DNA of 64,000 bases from Henricia sp. BOLD:AAB3569 (GCA_037783545.1 JBBELK010000462.1:396370-460369), one strand, 5' to 3'. Positions 22,606 to 34,039 are shown, counted from the stretch's first letter. The notes: a model not told the origin generated them from the sequence alone. Made by a program: numbers and translations.

Positions 22606-22830
22606 AAAAAAAAAAACACGTTGAGCTCCATTCCACGCTAGCTTGGGCTACTCCACACTGGAATCGATTAGAATGGGTTGTCCTTGACACAATAAGAAAT
22701 CGCAATGTACCGAAGGCCTACATGTACACGTATGTTTCCACAAAAAAAATGGAATCGATCTCGAATGGAATTGGGATTTTTTTTTTGAATCGGAGTCGAG
22801 TCCGAAATTGCTGGAGCACGCCCAAGGCAA
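22606..22830 (-). repeat. GGAATCG-family repeat, end fragment
   Basis: It holds the 20556-20712 match, then GGAATCGATCTCG, GAATCGGAGTCGAGTCCGAA and finally GCCCAAGGC, which corresponds to the TTGGGCG terminus seen at 3328-4366. Confidence 0.7.
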
Positions 22831-23157
22831 CTTCATACATGTACCGGTACCAGCTGGTCGCGTCGCAATGAGAGTTCTCTTCCTCAAAGACTGTCGGAAA
22901 TAGACGTTTTTGATCGAAAAATGGCAATGTACACATGTATGTTTCTTTTTTGTTTGTTTTCCAATCAAGGATCTAAAACCACTACAGCAGGACACAAACA
23001 GTCTGGAAATTTTGGGTGTGATTTTAATTTCGAGGCAAAATGACAACCAACCACTAGGCCTACCGGTACATGAAAGGGGTGTTCACTAGACTATGGTCTA
23101 AGTACCATGGAGCTACATACGTACATTGTTAATACTAGCTCCATGCCATGGTCTAAC

Positions 23158-23500
23158 TTAGATGAGGTTACCCCAGCTCTAACTTTATCATTTTATTAGG
23201 ATGTGGTTTTTCCGATGTAAAGCCGAGGTTACTTAAATCAACATGAACACGATATCACAAAACAAATGTGTCATTTTCTCCCCATGACAAACTAATTCTC
23301 CCTGGGACTCACCCAAACCTTGTCAGGCATAACCACTACGCAGGTCCTTCAGGGCAATAACAAGCCACGATGAAGATTCAGCCTACAATTGAATTGCAGT
23401 AAAAAAGGAGGTCTGGAATGACAGCCGAATTTTTTAAAGTCTTGTGTACGATATGTCTATCCGTGTACAAAGGAATGGCAATGCGGGGTCGATTACCAGA
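23158..23500 (+). repeat. Diverged single-arm relative of the 10861-11632 palindrome
   Basis: TCACCCAAACCTTGTCAGGC, AAATGTGTCATTTTCTC and CAAGCCACGATGA occur in the same order as in the arm at 10900-11110, with many differences between. The match breaks off at the start of the foldback at 23506. Confidence 0.75.
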
Positions 23501-23505
23501 CTACA

Positions 23506-24380
23506 ATTATGCGCCGAGGCCATGGCCTAGTTCAGTTGCGATGCGCGCACGGCCGGCTGGTACGTGGGACTACGCGCGCGGTGAGAACAAAATAAGCTGA
23601 ACGTAACTTGGCTGTCTGTATAAATAGTAGGGATTTTTTGTGCACAAATATATAGCAAATTAGCGTGACTTTTTGCCGTTTTTCCTCCGGAATATGCAGT
23701 TCGATGATGTGTAGTGGATTTCTAAACCCAGCAATCCCAAAGATTAGGATACATGGAACTTTGTTAGCACATTACCGGCTTCCAGCACAAGGTAGAAATA
23801 TTACATTTTTTTGTTACAAAAATTTCCCCCCTGTTTTTGGAACTTCATACCCTGGACTCTGTATCCACATGTACATGTATTATGCGATTGCGGTACGGAG
23901 TCCAACCTGGGCTATCCCCCATTCTAGTTCTAGGGGTAGGCCCTAAGCATACAGAAAGCATGGAAAGGCCTTAGCCCAGGTTGGACTCCGTACCGCATAC
24001 TACATGGGGATACGGAGTCCAGGGTATGAAGTTCCAAAAACAGGGGGAAAATATTTGTAAAGAAAAATATCAATATTTCTACCTTGTGCTGGAAGCAGGT
24101 AATGTGCTAACAAAGTTCCATGTGTCCTAATCTTTGGGATTGCCGGGTTTAGAAATCCACTACACATCACCTAACTGCATATTCCAGAGGAAAACGGCAA
24201 AAAGTCACGCTAATTTGCTATATATTTGTGCACAAATAATCCACTATTACAGCCAGCCAAGTTACGTTCAGCTTATTTTGTTCTAACCGCGCGCGTAGTC
24301 TAGTCCCGCGTACGCGTGCCGGCCGGCCGTGCGCGCGTCGCAACTAAACTAGGCCATGGCCTCGGCGCATTGCGTGCCTG
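23506..24380. mobile_element. 0.87-kb foldback element
   Basis: Arms of about 400 bp (23506-23905 and 23965-24380) are inverted copies. GCCGAGGCCATGGCCTAGTT faces AACTAGGCCATGGCCTCGGC-like sequence at the far end, and GGACTCCGTACCGCATA faces its complement at the centre. Identity looks near 90 percent with several small indels. A GC-rich, CpG-rich end (GCGCGCACGGCCGGCTGGTA) contrasts with the AT-rich interior. No ORF shows homology. A stray 25-bp piece (GTCCAACCTGGGCTA) recurs near 24690. Confidence 0.85.
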
Positions 24381-25369
24381 AAATCGTTGCGCCGCACGCG
24401 CAAGCCTATCCAAACTTCACGAAGCGTGACGCGACGGCAGCTGTTATTTATTTCTCTGAACTTTTAACGTTAGGTTGTGCCTTAGATTTTACTATTTTGT
24501 TCATCAAATTTGGTATATGACATTTAAACCTCCCGTTCCTGTAAATGAAGATGTCAAGCATTATATGGACATAAATTCGACGTCCATTAAAAGGTAATAT
24601 ATAGCTTAAAAATTATGTGGAACTTTCAGTCCCCCTGTTTAGAGACATCGTGACCTGGACGTCATACACTCGTAATGCAATGAAGACGACGTCCAACCTG
24701 GGCTAGGAAAGGCCTCAGCACACTCACTGTCTCAGACGACGCGTCAGAAAGACAGCAAAGATATCCGTAATCCTACCATTTTCTTGCCTCCTCGCATCCC
24801 AAAGAATTTAACAAACACCTCCTTGGTTAACGCACAGGATGTTTTGCTCCAAATGTTTTCCAAAATTCTATCGTATCTTCCATTGCATTTTTTTCTCAAC
24901 AAACAGACGCCATCTTCAGACAGAAGGGGGTTAATCAGACTGGTTACCTGTACAAACACATATTCCACATACAAACACGAATGTGTGTGTTCGCATTGTG
25001 GAATACGTATCCAGAAACCAGTCTAGGAAAGGGTCACATAGAAAACATAGAGGGCGGACTTTAATTTGATGGTGGAGAACTTAAAAAGAATGCACGTAAA
25101 TTTCATGAAATTTGTCTGTCGCTTGACCTGACCAAATTGTAGTTGCTATGTGGTGCACGCGGCAGGTGTGAAGTACTTAATCAATACCGTGTTCACCGTA
25201 GCTAAAATGGCATAAAGCATCTAGACTGGGATAAAGTTTCCAAGTTTCGGAAAAGACAGATTCTACGTTCCAAATATAAGATGAGATCAGATTAGGAAAC
25301 AAACTGTCTAAAATTATCTATTTTTTTCTATTTATATTAATTATTAGAGAAAAAAAACCAAACGGTTTC
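24381..25369. other. No gene seen; unassigned
   Basis: Mixed-composition sequence with no recognised domain, array or inverted repeat. Confidence 0.5.
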
Positions 25370-25400
25370 CATCGGGATTCGAACTTGAGACCTTTGACAT
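25370..25400 (-). repeat. tRNA-like B-box fragment
   Basis: On the minus strand the words CAAGTTCGAATCCCGATGG match a polymerase III B box. No complete tRNA or SINE was found. The MITE at 25404 begins immediately beside it. Confidence 0.4.
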
Positions 25401-25403
25401 CAG

Positions 25404-25587
25404 GGGCCAATTTCATGGCGATGTTTAGCCAAAATCGTATGTGATGTTTAGCCTATTTACTGATATTTTGCTCCCGTTCCTAAAAATACAATTTGACGTA
25501 CAATTTTGGCTGGTAACCCATTTTACAGAGCAAAGAAATTCTGTGCTAAACAAATGTTTGTGCTAAACAGCGCCATGAAATTGGCCC
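25404..25587. mobile_element. 184-bp MITE with CAG target duplication
   Basis: GGGCCAATTTCATGGCG and its complement form the ends, and the pairing continues through TGTTTAGC with one mismatch. CAG flanks both sides (25401-25403 and 25588-25590). The terminus GGGCCAATTTCA resembles GGGCCGATTTCA of the Harbinger-derived element at 1205-1975, so both were probably moved by the same kind of transposase. Confidence 0.85.
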
Positions 25588-25718
25588 CAGGTTGATGATT
25601 AACGATAGTATACATGATTGGTAAACTGTTACAAATATGTTTATCCCCCTGAGAAGATATGCATGATTAAAACCAACCTGAGCAAAAACCAGCTCCGTAC
25701 TAACTTTTGAGAAAGTCA

Positions 25719-25912
25719 TTTCGCCCCAAAAACACTTCGCCCTGAACCATTTCGCTCTAAACCACGGCCTGTGCACAAAGTGGTTTTGGATCGAAGTGGC
25801 ATTTGGGCGATGTAGTGTTTGGACGAAGTAATTTGGGGTGAAATGGCATTCGAGCGAAGTGGTTTGGGGCGAAATGGCACTTGGGCGAAATGGTTTTGGG
25901 GCGAATTGAATT
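25719..25912. repeat. Inverted arrays of TTTGGGGCGAAATGG-like units
   Basis: On the left the units read CATTTCGCCCCAAAA and on the right TTTTGGGGCGAA, each repeated several times at about 17-20 bp. They face each other across GGCCTGTGCACAAAG. It translates as a low-complexity repeat on both strands and is not a gene. Confidence 0.8.
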
Positions 25913-26188
25913 TTCGTCTCATGAGACGAAAACTAATTGTTTTACTCATTTCTCAAAGACTATATCACTTCAGACAAAACCATTTTATGGGAAGTTTTCT
26001 ACGGTCATCATGTTTATATTGTGTAAGTTAGGCGTAAATCTGTGAACATTTCAGATTTTTTGGATTACAAACGATGTATACCGGTACTGCCTTTAACCAG
26101 CCGAGTTATGGTGTACAATGGTATGTTTCCTTGGGTTTTCCCTAAGAACGTAACTTTTCTCTCGGCGTTGCATGAATACAAATTGCTG

Positions 26189-26640
26189 CAATTTTCTCCC
26201 CCAGTTTTGTCATGGCTTACTACAACAGGCAATTTAACATGGAAAACAAACTCAAACCGCCATGGATTACAAAAGTTCTAGGAAGTTTGAGAAAAAAAAG
26301 TGGAATCTTTTGAGCACAGTTGAATGTGATTTTCCTGTGTTTGCCTCTTGTGACATCATGACCTTGGTCATGAATATGCATATTTGCATTAGTATAAAAA
26401 CTAAAAAACCTTTGTTTTAACCCCCAAACAATCTCCAAATAGGATTTTTATGACCGTAACTGAGTAGAGAGATTTTATACCATATATTTTATTAATAAAA
26501 ATCCCAAATCATTGGCCCTTTTAAAGGACGCATGAAATAGGATTTTTATTACATAAAACTAAAGTAGAGGATGTGTTTTACACATTGCAATCAATTTCAA
26601 AAAATATTTATAGTTGCGTTTTGGTGGGCAATTCCATGAA
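26189..26640 (+). repeat. Segmental duplicate B (first copy)
   Basis: From TTTGTCATGGCTTAC through AATGTGATTTTCCTGTGTTT to GTTGCGTTTTGGT it matches 29268-29718 at roughly 95 percent. The match ends abruptly at 26640, where this copy reads GGGCAATTCC and the other continues into block A. Confidence 0.85.
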
Positions 26641-26988
26641 AAGGTGGAATTTTCTCCAAAAAATGAAATTGCTCCCAGAATTGAATTTTTATCTTTATAT
26701 CATTCCAAACACGTGCAAGTGTCAGGGGAAAAAAAATTATTCTGTTTGGGTATTGTTTACAGTGAAAAAAAGCTAATTTTCCGATAGTGCACTTTGATGG
26801 GAAAAAAATCATGTTTTTTTCTGATTTTACCAATTGGCCCTATTTTTAGAGTCAAGATCAATCTTCTTAAAAAATATATATGTATTGTATAAGTATGGAG
26901 AATAGTCTTTCAGAAACAATAAGTAAAATTTCAATACAACTCAATGTACACCTGTGTCAATACTTGGTTTGAGGTACTCTTGGAGAGC

Positions 26989-28605
26989 GTAACCCGTGTT
27001 ACTGAAATACACTTTTTTTAATATATTTAATAAATAACCTGGTTTTAGTTGCTGCAACTTATAATTTTCCTCCAACTAGTAAGGGCGTATGTAAAAATAG
27101 TAACCATTCAGATAAATTCTTAACCACCATTTCACAATGAGCCTGCAAAAATTGTAACACGTGTTACTAGTAATGTGTGTTACCATTGAAACGCGTGTTA
27201 CCATGCCCAGTACACTACATACTGTACAATGGTAATTGTAGACTGTGAACACAGCCTTTTCTTTTTCAAGTAAAAAGAGGGCAGTATAACACTATTTATA
27301 CCCACAATGCCTCAAGGTTCATTATCAGCACATGTATTGTTTTAAGGTGTAATCCAGCTTCAGTGAAGGGTGAAAGTGAATCAATCTAATCTATTTCAAT
27401 CCAACCTAAAAGAAGACGGGTAAGATTCTCATTTTTACATATTACTTCCGTGTTTCAGTGATGCACCCAGCTGGAAAGAATGCATAGTTCCGAGTTTGCC
27501 TAGATAGCCCCGCCCCCGTGGATATTGTTGCTATGGCTCACACGCTATCGTCAAAAATGGCGACACACTACGCACAAAGCAATGGGACTTTCAACGGAAA
27601 GCACAGATTCATTGGAGAAAACTCAAAGGCATTCATGTTTCAGGGTCGACAGTTATCTTGGAACACACAGAGTAAAGGGCCAGTAATACAGGGATGTCAT
27701 ATCATGACATACGTGCTTTCGTACCTTTGAACAACGAAACGACCGGCCTTGAAACCAAAAATTCACCCGGATCATCGCATACAACACTGTACAAATTGTA
27801 TGGGGCCGGCAGAACATATCGCGTGCACGCCTAATCATGTTGTTGTGAGACAGTGCACTTTGACCTATGTCAGTGATATCTGCTAGCTCTGTTGTGATTG
27901 GTCGGCGGGTTCGGTTGATTGACAGGTCGGAACTATGCATTGGAAGTGGCCAAGTCCTACAGACGACAAGACATTTTATTTCAGGAATCAGATTATCAGG
28001 AAACTTGGAGAACCATGGTGATAGTAAACAATCGCATACACTACAAATTTTGTGGTCTGTAGAGCAACTAACAAAATAAATAAATAAAAAGGTCTACATG
28101 TACTTACTGTTTTGATCTTCAGATATGATGTGTAACTGATATTAGTTGATAATTTTGAGAATTTATAACTTTACAATTGAAATAACGTATCAACAATATA
28201 GCCGGACAAAGTGAAACGCGTGTTACCGTAACGTGTGTTACTGACAATTTTGCAGTTTACTGAAAAAGTATATCTTTAATTATTGTTATTATTCCAGTAT
28301 AATAAAGCTTAGCCGAGTACTTGAATACAGTAGAAACCAATTTGTTGTAGACTGGTTAGTTTTAGGACAAAGTTGAGATAAAGTTTGGTATTTTTTTGCC
28401 CTGTCCATCCAGTGAAACGCGTGTTACTAATTTTCGCAGAGCTCTCTCCGCTACACAAGTTGATCTTTCATTTTTGTGTGAACATGGGGATCTAGCTTTG
28501 AGTTTTTGGTATTAAAATACAAAAGATGAACACTAAATTCAAATTAGTCTTGCAGCCAGAGAATGGAGAATAATGAAGGTCGTGCTAAAACGTAACGCGT
28601 GTTAC
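26989..28605. promoter_or_regulatory. Cluster of eight GNAACRCGTGTTAC motifs
   Basis: Fourteen-base sites lie at 26989 (GTAACCCGTGTTAC), 27154 (GTAACACGTGTTAC, a perfect palindrome), 27170, 27188, 28213, 28228, 28414 and 28592 (GTAACGCGTGTTAC). Three are packed at 16-18 bp and two at 15 bp. All have the strong GTGTTAC half on the right of the plus strand, with CACGTG or ACGCGT-like cores. I see no such cluster elsewhere in the window. A transcription-factor site array is the simplest reading. Decayed subterminal repeats of an unrecognised element are the alternative. Confidence 0.6.
27490..28080 (+). promoter_or_regulatory. Possible host promoter or first exon
   Basis: A GC box (CCCCGCCCCCG at about 27508) is followed by a Met-rich 70-codon frame beginning at 27518, and ATG in the context AAAAATGGCG resembles a YY1/initiator element. 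The frame has no recognised domain. It lies among the GTGTTAC motif cluster. This is weak evidence. Confidence 0.25.
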
Positions 28606-28613
28606 CGCGGAAT

Positions 28614-29122
28614 TGCCCTGGTTTAATTGCAATTTCTCTATTTTTATGCTAGAATAACAGAGTAATTCTCCATAGACTTGTGTACAAAAGTTTGTGTCAT
28701 TTTCATTGGCTTATTATTGATATCACGAAGTGTATCAGTTTACTGAGTTTGTTTAGTACTGTAGCGGAAATTAGTTTACAAGTCATGTAAATTATTTAAA
28801 TGTTTACAAGTTTTACAAGTTTTACTTACGATCACTGTCTTGTCATGTTCTCTTTATTTATGCGCGCTAGAGCATGCATGCAGCTTCACTGTATGTAGCG
28901 CTCGTGTAGCCCTAGCAATGCATTGGGCGCGCGATCGCGCGCGCGCGCTTGTGACGTCACTATTGCGGAAAACCACACAACACACAACAAATTTGAACTT
29001 TGACCCAGCTCTAAAACGTTCTGCGCGTCGCGATAGGTCGCGCACAAGCGAACAACTTTGTGCCTATAATATTTGCTTCATATGACGGATTACCTGTTCA
29101 GCAAGACATATTGTTCGTTTGG
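28614..29122 (+). repeat. Segmental duplicate A (first copy) with CRE-like box
   Basis: About 500 bp starting at GGTTTAATTGCAATTTCTC match 29719-30221 at about 97 percent. It carries a Z-DNA-prone run GCGCGCGATCGCGCGCGCGC and, just after it, TGACGTCA (28952-28959), the consensus cAMP-response/ATF site, inside otherwise AT-rich DNA. That combination is promoter-like. No TSS or ORF can be assigned. Confidence 0.8.
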
Positions 29123-29267
29123 ATGTAAAATCAATAAAAAATAGCCTTTTTCAATTTTTAAGATTTCATTGCAATAGATCACAGACAGAGGGCGCTGTTT
29201 GGAGTGCATCACGTAAGGAAGACAAAAGGGAAAAGTTAAGAAAAAACAAGACTTCAAGTTGGACTTG

Positions 29268-29718
29268 TGGCAAATTACTGCAATTAGTTCTCTCCCATTT
29301 GTCATGGCTTACAACAGGCAACATGGAAAACAAACTCAAACCGCCATGGATTACAAAAGTTCCAGGAAGTTCGAGGAAAAAATAGGTGGAATCTTTTGTG
29401 CACAGCTATAGTTGAATGTGATTTTCCTGTGTTTGCTTTTGTGACATCATGACCTTGGTCATGAATATGCATATTTGAATAAGTATAAAAACTAAAAACC
29501 TTTGTTTTAACCCCCAAACAAGCTCCAAATAGGATTTTTATGACTGTAACTAAGTAGAGAGATTTTATACCATATATTTTATTAATAAAAATCCCAAATC
29601 ATTGGCCCTTTTAAAGGACGCATGAAATAGGATTTTTATTACATAAAACTAAAGTAGAGGATGTGTTTTACACATTGCAATCAATTTCAAAAAATATTTA
29701 TATAATAGTTGCGTTTTG
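29268..29718 (+). repeat. Segmental duplicate B (second copy)
   Basis: Matches 26189-26640 and runs directly into the second copy of block A without intervening sequence. In the first A copy, about 145 bp of other sequence separates A from the following B. Confidence 0.85.
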
Positions 29719-30221
29719 GTTTAATTGCAATTTCTCTATTTTTATGCTAGAATAACAGAGTAATTCTCCATAGACTTGTGTACAAAAGTTTGTATCATTT
29801 TCATTGGCTTATTATTGATATCACGAAGTGTATCAGTTTACTGAGTTTGTTTAGTACTGTAGCGGAAATTAGTTTACAAGTCATGTAAATTATTTCAATG
29901 TTTACAAGTTTTACAAGTTTTACTTACGATCACTGTCTTGTCATGTTCTCTTTATTTATGCGCGCTAGAGCATGCATGCAGCTTCACTGTAGCGCTTGTG
30001 TAGCCCTAGCAATGCATTGGGCGCGCGATCGCGCGCGCGCTTGTGACGTCACTATTGCGGAAAACCACACAACACACAACAAATTTGAACTTTGACCCAG
30101 CTCTAAAACGTTCTGCGCGTCGCGATAGGTCGCGCGCAAGCGAACAACAAGAACTTTTGTGCCTATAATCTTTGCTTCGTATGACGGATTACATGTTCAG
30201 CAAAACATACTATTGTTCGTT
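29719..30221 (+). repeat. Segmental duplicate A (second copy) with CRE-like box
   Basis: It repeats 28614-29122 including the GCGCGCGATCGCGCGCGCG run and TGACGTCA (30044-30051). The copy ends at TTGTTCGTTTGG, exactly where the Tx1-like LINE 3' end begins. Confidence 0.8.
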
Positions 30222-30437
30222 TGGTGGAACTCTAAAATTTCTCGGCCATTTCCCGGCGAAAGTCTGTCAATTTTTCAGGACAAGTGCGGATTATAGACTG
30301 TTTGGAGCATGCAAAATTTGAAGTTCGTCGGAAAATTTCTTGACTTCCAAATTTGCCGACGTTTGGACCACACTTTGACCAAATTCCCGTCTGTTTTTGA
30401 TTGAGACTAGACAAGCAAGAATTGCTCGACTAGCCCC

Positions 30438-30492
30438 GGGCAGGCCGGCCTCGCCGGACCCAAACAGCGTGGGAGTACGACTCCCCCTGCCC
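30438..30492 (-). ncRNA. Predicted three-way junction in the LINE 3' UTR
   Basis: GGGCAGG (30438-30444) pairs with CCTGCCC (30486-30492) as the closing stem. Inside it CCGGC-CTC-GCCGG (30445-30457) and GGGAGT-ACG-ACTCCC (30471-30485) each form a perfect hairpin with a three-base loop. The two hairpins are separated by 13 unpaired bases, and the second abuts the closing stem directly. The same pairing holds on the minus-strand transcript. LINE reverse transcriptases of several clades recognise 3' UTR structures, so a role in template choice is plausible but inferred. Confidence 0.65.
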
Positions 30493-30592
30493 GAAAAAAA
30501 GACAGAAATACAGAACAAGAACAAAGAAGACTTAAGTCAGGTCACGAATGGATATACCTAAGAAAAACAGAGTGAAAGACGAAGAGTGCAGT

Positions 30593-33254
30593 TTAGAATT
30601 TCAAGGAAACGTGGTCATTATGGACATCGACTACACGAGGAAGGAAGATCCAAAATGATTGAAACTTATTATAGTCCATACGAACGAAGTCCGCATGGAT
30701 ACGTTCCGTTAAAGAACGTTTACAGTGGAGGATAACTTCGTCAGTATCACGGAAAACGTTGTCATAAAGTGCCTCGCATCTTGAGGACCATATCTTCCAT
30801 TTCATTAGAGAAATAGTGTACCAGACGAACAGATGTTTCTTGTTGGAAGGTGTGAGACCGTTACCAAAAAATACACAGCTTAATGTCAGTTGAAAGTGGG
30901 GTCCCAGTAGCTTGGACGCGAGGTGGTCCACCCAGCTCCAGAGGGGGGACACAAACTCACACTCCCAGAAAAGATGGGATAGTGTCTCACGTCTGGGACA
31001 TAGTAATCGGGGACACTTTCCATTGCCAATTCCCCAAGAAAACAGGCGCTTGGCAGTTTTAAAGGCTCTCCAGACGAGTCTCCAGTTTACGTCTCGTAAA
31101 GTGTGATCTAGATGCACGTGTGTAAAAAGCTGCCAGTGAGGTACATTAATCGTAGTGATAAGAGGTGGTTGTACTGTAGGAAACTGGTCGACTAGCATCC
31201 TGTACAGCTGTTTTACAGTAACCGAAGTCCAGTTGATGTTAAGATTATGTCTTGTGAGAGAAGAAATCAAACTTGAAAACAAAACGTAGAAACAAGGACA
31301 TGAAAGGGAACGAGGCCTGCTATTTGAATTAAGGTAAGGTGGAAGTAATGCACTTAGTGACAATGAAGTCCAGAATAAGGCAAGAAACTTCCAAGGGGGT
31401 CCTTGTGGATCAAGGATACGGGAGAAGCCTTTGATAAAAAGAGCTTGTGACTTAAAACGGATGTTGGTAACTCCCAGCCCACCTATATCCACATCCTGCA
31501 TGATGACTTTTCTGCTGACAAGTTCCGACTTGTTGGACCAAAAGAAACGAAAGATGAAGCGGTTGACAGTTTTCTCGATTCTTGTTGGGAGGTGGTAGAC
31601 TGGGGCTACATAAAGCAGATGAGACAGAAACACTGAGTTAATCACCAAAACTTTGCCGATGAGGGAGAGCGAACGGGATTTCCAATGGTCTATCGTACTA
31701 ACAAGTTTTGGTAGGCGATCTTCCCAATTTGTTTTGGCCATGTCGCCGCGTCCTATCCAGAAGCCATTGATTTTTATGGGGTCTTCTGTCCACGATATGG
31801 GGTACAAATTGGAAAGGCTGTTTCCCCAATCACCAACAACCATGCCTTTGGACTTTTGGATATTGAGGCGGGAACCCGAAGCTCCCTGGAACAGCGAGAT
31901 AATGTTGAATAGACGCTTAAGAGACGGAACGTTGCGGACAATGCACGTGGTGTCATCTGCGTATTGTATTATTTTACACTGTGTATTCCCACTGCCAGGG
32001 AGAAAAATACCGGATATCTTATCGTCCTTCAAAACTACGGAAGCAAAAGGCTCAATAAACAACACATATAGAAGGGGAGATACGGGGCAGCCCTGCTTAA
32101 CACCCTTTTCAAGTGGAAATTTGTCGGAAAGGAACCCGTTGACAAGAACTTGGGCTGAAATATCAGTGTACAAGATATCGATCCATTTGATGAAGTTAGA
32201 ACCGAAACCATATTTAGACATAATTTTGAATAGAAAGGACCAGCTCACACGATCAAAAGCTTTTTGCTGATCTAATGAAATAAACAGGCATTTAGGAAGA
32301 CGCTCTTCCGCATACTGAAAAAGGTCCCGCAAAAGTCTACCATTGTCATGAATCGATCGGCCTTTAACACCACAGGTCTGAAACGGATTAATGATATAAG
32401 GCAAGGCTCGACTCATGCGACCACAGAGCGTCTTAGCAAGCAATTTATAGTCCGAATTCAATAAGGAAATTGGTCGCTTATTCTGAGGAAGGAGAGGGTC
32501 GCCTGATTTTTCCAAAAGAGTGATGATACTCTGTCGCTGTTATATGGTTAAACTGCTGTTGTCGAATGAATAGTTAAAAACTTTGAGCAGATCAGGGCCT
32601 AACAAGTTCCAGAAAGTGACATAAAATTCTCTCGGTAAGCCGTCGCTTCCGGGGGATTTATTGTTTTGCATTTCCGAAAGGGCTTCGGAGAGTTCGTCAA
32701 GGCAAATGGGACCATCTATGTCTTCTTGTAAATCTTGAGGCAAGGAAAGAACTATATTATCCAAGAAGAAAGCTTAATTGTTGTTCTTCAGAAACACTGT
32801 CAAAAGAAAATAGATCTGCGAAAAAATCTTTATATACATCAGTAACATCCCTGGGTAAATCAACAATAATACCATCAGGTCTTTTGGCCGCTGTGATAGT
32901 GCATTTCTTCTTGTGTTTGGATTCAGATGTGAAAAATGATTTTGAGGGATTTTCACCTTCCTGAAGGAGGGTAATTCGAGACCGGATCCTGGCACCATGT
33001 GCTTCGTAATCTTCTAACTTAGACAGTTGTGTTTTGATGTCTGAAACAGATTGCAGTAATGTCGGGTCTTTGGCTCCTTTATTTAGGCGAGAAGTTAACA
33101 AGTTTAATTTATGTACCAATGTATCTCTTTTCTGTCTCCTGACACGGGCAAGACGGCAGGAATGACGGATAATTATATCTTTCGAACGGCCCTTGATATC
33201 CTCCCACCAGTCCTGAAGATTTTCATAACCATCCTGGAGGGTACGCCAATCGAG
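30593..33254 (-). pseudogene. LINE ORF2, linker, reverse transcriptase and C-terminal zinc-binding part
   Basis: The first segment (33254-32757) is the linker with LYQEG-like text (LLQEGENPSKSFF). KSPGSDGLPREFY then opens the RT. The long 640-codon run (32515-30593) carries RPISLLNSDYKLLAK, FISLDQQKAFDRVSW, EKGVKQGCPVSPLLY and QYADDTTCIV, the palm motifs with both aspartate sites intact. It is followed by the thumb and a C-terminal CPRLLC...HLFWEC motif typical of L1-group ORF2. A frameshift near 32760 and a stop codon at 32540-32542 interrupt it. Upstream, the BEL/Pao insertion separates it from the endonuclease part. Confidence 0.85.
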
Positions 33255-33259
33255 GTAAG

Positions 33260-34039
33260 TATAGCGGCAGCACTCCGGATTGTACGCAAATAATACTGCC
33301 GTTAGGGGGTTTCGCACTGACAAATAGTTTCGCATGAGTTGCAGGTTTCTTTGTTATAAGTTCGCAGATTGCCAGATTAAAGAAGCATAACAAGGGTCTC
33401 TACTGAAGCCAAAATGAAGTTTCCTTGAAGTCTCATTTACTCGAAACAAGTTCTGATTTAATGATTCTGACTTCTTGCTCTGAATAACTCCGAATAACTC
33501 TGAATAATTCCGTATGACTCCATAAGAATCCACATCACTCCATACAGCTACGTGTGGCTACGTGTGGTGGCTACTTGAGGCTACGTGAGGCTACGTGAGG
33601 CTACGTGAGGCTACGTGAAAACTGGATAAGCGAAACAAAGAAATCCAGTGTTTACAAACAAAGAATTAACATCGTACATATCCATGTGTCCAGTAATATC
33701 CTTATCATAATAATACACACTGTATATCACCAGTCGCATGTTCGAGCATGTGAATTTCCAATACAAATCTCATGATGATAATTCGATCAAAGAAAAGCTA
33801 AATCAATCAAAAGTTCTCACGAAGAAAGGGAAGAACAATTACCTCCTTGCTTCTCCTTAAGGGGGTTTGGCAATCAAAAGAAAATACTTCTAACAATCGT
33901 TTAGAAAACCATCGCAAAATGTTTGCTCTTCTGTTGTTCGAGTTGCAATCACAAACGTTTCCTAGACTGGTTTCTGATCCACATATTTCACTAAATTACT
34001 ACATCTATAGAGGGCGCTATTCACTCGACCGCAGTAACA
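33260..34039 (-). repeat. BEL/Pao 3' LTR
   Basis: 780 bp, matching 40830-41618 almost throughout. In element orientation it begins TGTTACTGCGG and ends CCGCTATA. It contains a short GGCTACGTGA tandem array, whose copy number and spacing vary between the LTRs. Confidence 0.9.

Noticed and set aside
31653-32270. 205-codon plus-strand frame within the LINE RT
   Set aside because: It is the antisense shadow of the minus-strand RT region and has no domain of its own.
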